A stretch of 64,000 nucleotides of DNA from Gammaproteobacteria bacterium. Its GTDB lineage: Bacteria > Pseudomonadota > Gammaproteobacteria > Pseudomonadales > Azotimanducaceae_A. Below, one piece after another: positions 62,637-64,000 of this stretch. The stretch covers positions 67,547 to 131,546 of the forward strand of contig DUAT01000072.1 of NCBI GenBank assembly GCA_012960755.1, in the 5' to 3' direction. The stretch's first letter is position 1, and each line of letters opens with the position of its first letter. Under the pieces are notes generated by a model. The model did not search any database. It saw only the letters and a program-made list of their open reading frames with translations, and was not told the DNA's origin. The translations under genes were made by a program, and so were the position numbers.

Positions 62637-62933
62637 TTACTTCTTTTTAGCAGCCTTTTTCCTGGCAGCTTTCTTCTTAGCTGCTGGCTTTTTCTTGGCG
62701 GCCTTTTTCTTAGCAGGCTTCTTCTTAGCTACCTTTTTCTTCGCAACCTTCTTCTTGGCTACCTTTTTCTTGGCTACCTTTTTCTTGGCTACCTTTTTCT
62801 TGGCAACCTTTTTCTTGGCTGCTTTCTTTTTAGCTGCCGGTTTCTTTTTAGCTGTTACTTTTTTCTTAGCAACTACTTTTTTCTTGGCAACTTTTTTCTT
62901 AGCCGCCTTTTTCGCTTTCTTTTTTGCAACCAC
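62637..62933 (-). CDS. Lysine- and alanine-rich histone-H1-like protein
   Basis: A 98-residue protein made almost only of Lys, Ala, Val and Pro in pentad repeats (VAKKK, AAKKK, PAAKKK). This is the composition of bacterial H1-like proteins such as the AlgP/Hc1 tails, which bind DNA without sequence specificity. There is no other domain. The start is GTG at 62933 with a good AGGAG seven bases upstream, which speaks for real translation. DNA repeats of 15 bp (TTCTTGGCTACCTTT type, plus strand) underlie it, so the number of pentads may vary between strains. Confidence 0.85.
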   Translation of the reverse strand: MVAKKKAKKAAKKKVAKKKVVAKKKVTAKKKPAAKKKAAKKKVAKKKVAKKKVAKKKVAKKKVAKKKVAKKKPAKKKAAKKKPAAKKKAARKKAAKKK

Positions 62934-63381
62934 GTTATCACTCCTATTCTTACGTTTGGAAAAATGAACCTAACATCAGTACAGCAATTTCAGTAGCAGC
63001 TATATCACATCTCCTCGGCAGTTGTGTTAGACACTTTTTTAGCATTTTCTTAACACTTTTTTTAAACACTTTTTAAACACAGTGAAGAATAAATGTATAC
63101 AGTTGAAATTACGTAACGAAGTTTAGAAAAAAAAATTTCATATTGCGAACCTTTTTTTTAAAAAATTGTAACTTTTTCAATGTTTTATTCGTTTGAGTTA
63201 AAAAAGTTCTAAGGATTTTTTTGTCAGTTCTTCACTGAATGACAAAAACAACAGCGACACTTACCCTTGTTCATCGCTGTAGTTCGTAACTAACAACATT
63301 CAAACTATCGCACGTTTTCGATTCAAACATGACCCCTTTTATGCCAGGTAAACTAACAACGGTCACAATGCGACATAGTGA
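62934..63381. other. 448-bp AT-rich intergenic region
   Basis: Between the lysine-rich gene and adk, both on the minus strand. It is strikingly AT-rich with many runs of five to nine A or T, including near-repeats of AACACTTTTTTAA at about 63053-63080. One hairpin is seen: TTTTTGTCA (63218-63226) with TGACAAAAA (63240-63248). The promoter of the lysine-rich gene should lie here; no gene is supported. Confidence 0.6.
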
Positions 63382-64000
63382 CTATTTTAACGAGCTCAGG
63401 ATGTCGAAAATTTTACTGCCGATTACTTCACTATCACCCATTCCATCAATTGCGCGATACACCAGATTACAGCTCGAAACAGAAGCCAATTGCTGATAAA
63501 AATTTACTAATGGCTCAGTTTGCGCACGATAAACCTTGAGCCGCTCCATAATCGTTTCTTCCTTGTCATCGTCCCTTTGAATCAGGTCCTCACCGGTCGC
63601 ATCGTCCTTACCCTCGATTTTTGGGGGGTTGTAGCGAGAGTGATAAATACGCCCCGATCCTACATGAACCCGACGACCACTCAACCTGGCAATGATTTCA
63701 TCATCGGGAACCTGAATTTCTATCACAGTATCAATGTTAATTTCCAGATCGACCAAAGCTTGTGCTTGCGGGATTGTTCTCGGAACTCCATCAAACAAAA
63801 AACCGCGGATACAATCTGGTTGAGTGATCCTTTCCTTAACGAGATCAATAATAATGTCATCCGTTACAAGCAAACCTTTACCCATGACTTCTTTAACGCG
63901 CTTGCCTAATTCTGTGCCTGCTTTTGTCGCTTCTCGCAGCATGTCTCCGGTAGAAATTTGCGGGATTGAGAACTTATCTGTTACCAATTGAGCTTGCGTG
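63382..64000 (-). CDS. adk: Adenylate kinase, N-terminus off the right edge
   Basis: The frame is open to the window end, starting within [10 protein letters not shown] just after the P-loop. Present: [10 protein letters not shown], the AMP-binding [16 protein letters not shown], the LID domain with [12 protein letters not shown] and its YNPPK segment, and the end of the core. It interconverts ATP, AMP and ADP. The LID has no zinc cysteines, as in other gammaproteobacteria. The usual DGFPRT motif reads DGVPRT here. Confidence 0.95.
   Translation of the reverse strand, partial: TQAQLVTDKFSIPQISTGDMLREATKAGTELGKRVKEVMGKGLLVTDDIIIDLVKERITQPDCIRGFLFDGVPRTIPQAQALVDLEINIDTVIEIQVPDDEIIARLSGRRVHVGSGRIYHSRYNPPKIEGKDDATGEDLIQRDDDKEETIMERLKVYRAQTEPLVNFYQQLASVSSCNLVYRAIDGMGDSEVIGSKIFDILSSLK

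Noticed and set aside
62695..62967. A 90-codon plus-strand frame made of Phe, Leu and Ala repeats
   Set aside because: It is the complement of the Lys-rich gene, which has the good ribosome binding site and a terminator in the right place.

Overview
The window is a 64-kb piece of a gammaproteobacterial chromosome, almost entirely housekeeping genes. The gene order, from csrA through alaS, recX, recA, mutS, fdxA, nlpD, pcm, truD, ispF, ispD, ftsB, eno, kdsA, pyrG, tilS, dnaE, rnhB, lpxB, fabZ, lpxD, skp, bamA, rseP, dxr, cdsA, frr, pyrH, tsf and rpsB to map, glnD and dapCDE, is the arrangement known from Pseudomonas and related orders. A secreted sulfatase, a PaaX-type regulator with a desaturase, and a trans-acting enoyl-reductase-like protein suggest a free-living, probably marine or aquatic, member of the Pseudomonadales/Cellvibrionales/Oceanospirillales neighbourhood. 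That placement is inference; no rRNA gene is present to settle it.

Layout. 1-2.4 kb: accessory genes (partial sulfatase overlapping a PAS protein; a small membrane protein gene split by a frame change). 2.5-4.9 kb: tRNA-Ser and tRNA-Arg, a paaX-like regulator plus desaturase, and csrA. 5-14.3 kb: lysC, alaS, recX and recA (with an SOS promoter), then mutS and fdxA on the other strand. 14.4-28.4 kb: a long minus-strand run for cell envelope, isoprenoid, translation, nucleotide and replication functions (nlpD to dnaE). 28.7-31 kb: an inserted reductase and glutathione transferase. 31-44.4 kb: lipid A, outer-membrane assembly, isoprenoid, phospholipid and ribosome genes (rnhB to rpsB). 44.7-51.8 kb: the divergent map-glnD-dapC-dapD-dapE run for nitrogen sensing and lysine/peptidoglycan precursors. 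51.9-58.6 kb: a gene of unknown function, type II secretion genes gspN-gspC-gspD, and plsB. 58.5-64 kb: rsmJ-tsaB-helicase, mobA, a lysine-rich histone-H1-like gene and the 3' part of adk.

The most unusual feature is what departs from the conserved order. Several genes that normally sit in this series are absent from their places: lpxA (fabZ-lpxB), uppS (frr-cdsA), accA (dnaE-tilS), surE (truD-pcm) and rpoS (nlpD-fdxA). A dispersed palindromic repeat, not matching a feature I can name, occurs three times (about 15.1, 30.0 and 32.7 kb), and all three copies lie at places where the conserved order is broken. The largest copy fills the lpxA position, has perfect 36-bp terminal inverted repeats, and appears to supply the ribosome binding site and part of the start codon of lpxB. 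The chromosome also carries four separate short tandem repeats (14-20 bp units) in intergenic spacers, and ribosomal protein S2 has an unusual acidic, proline-rich repeat tail.
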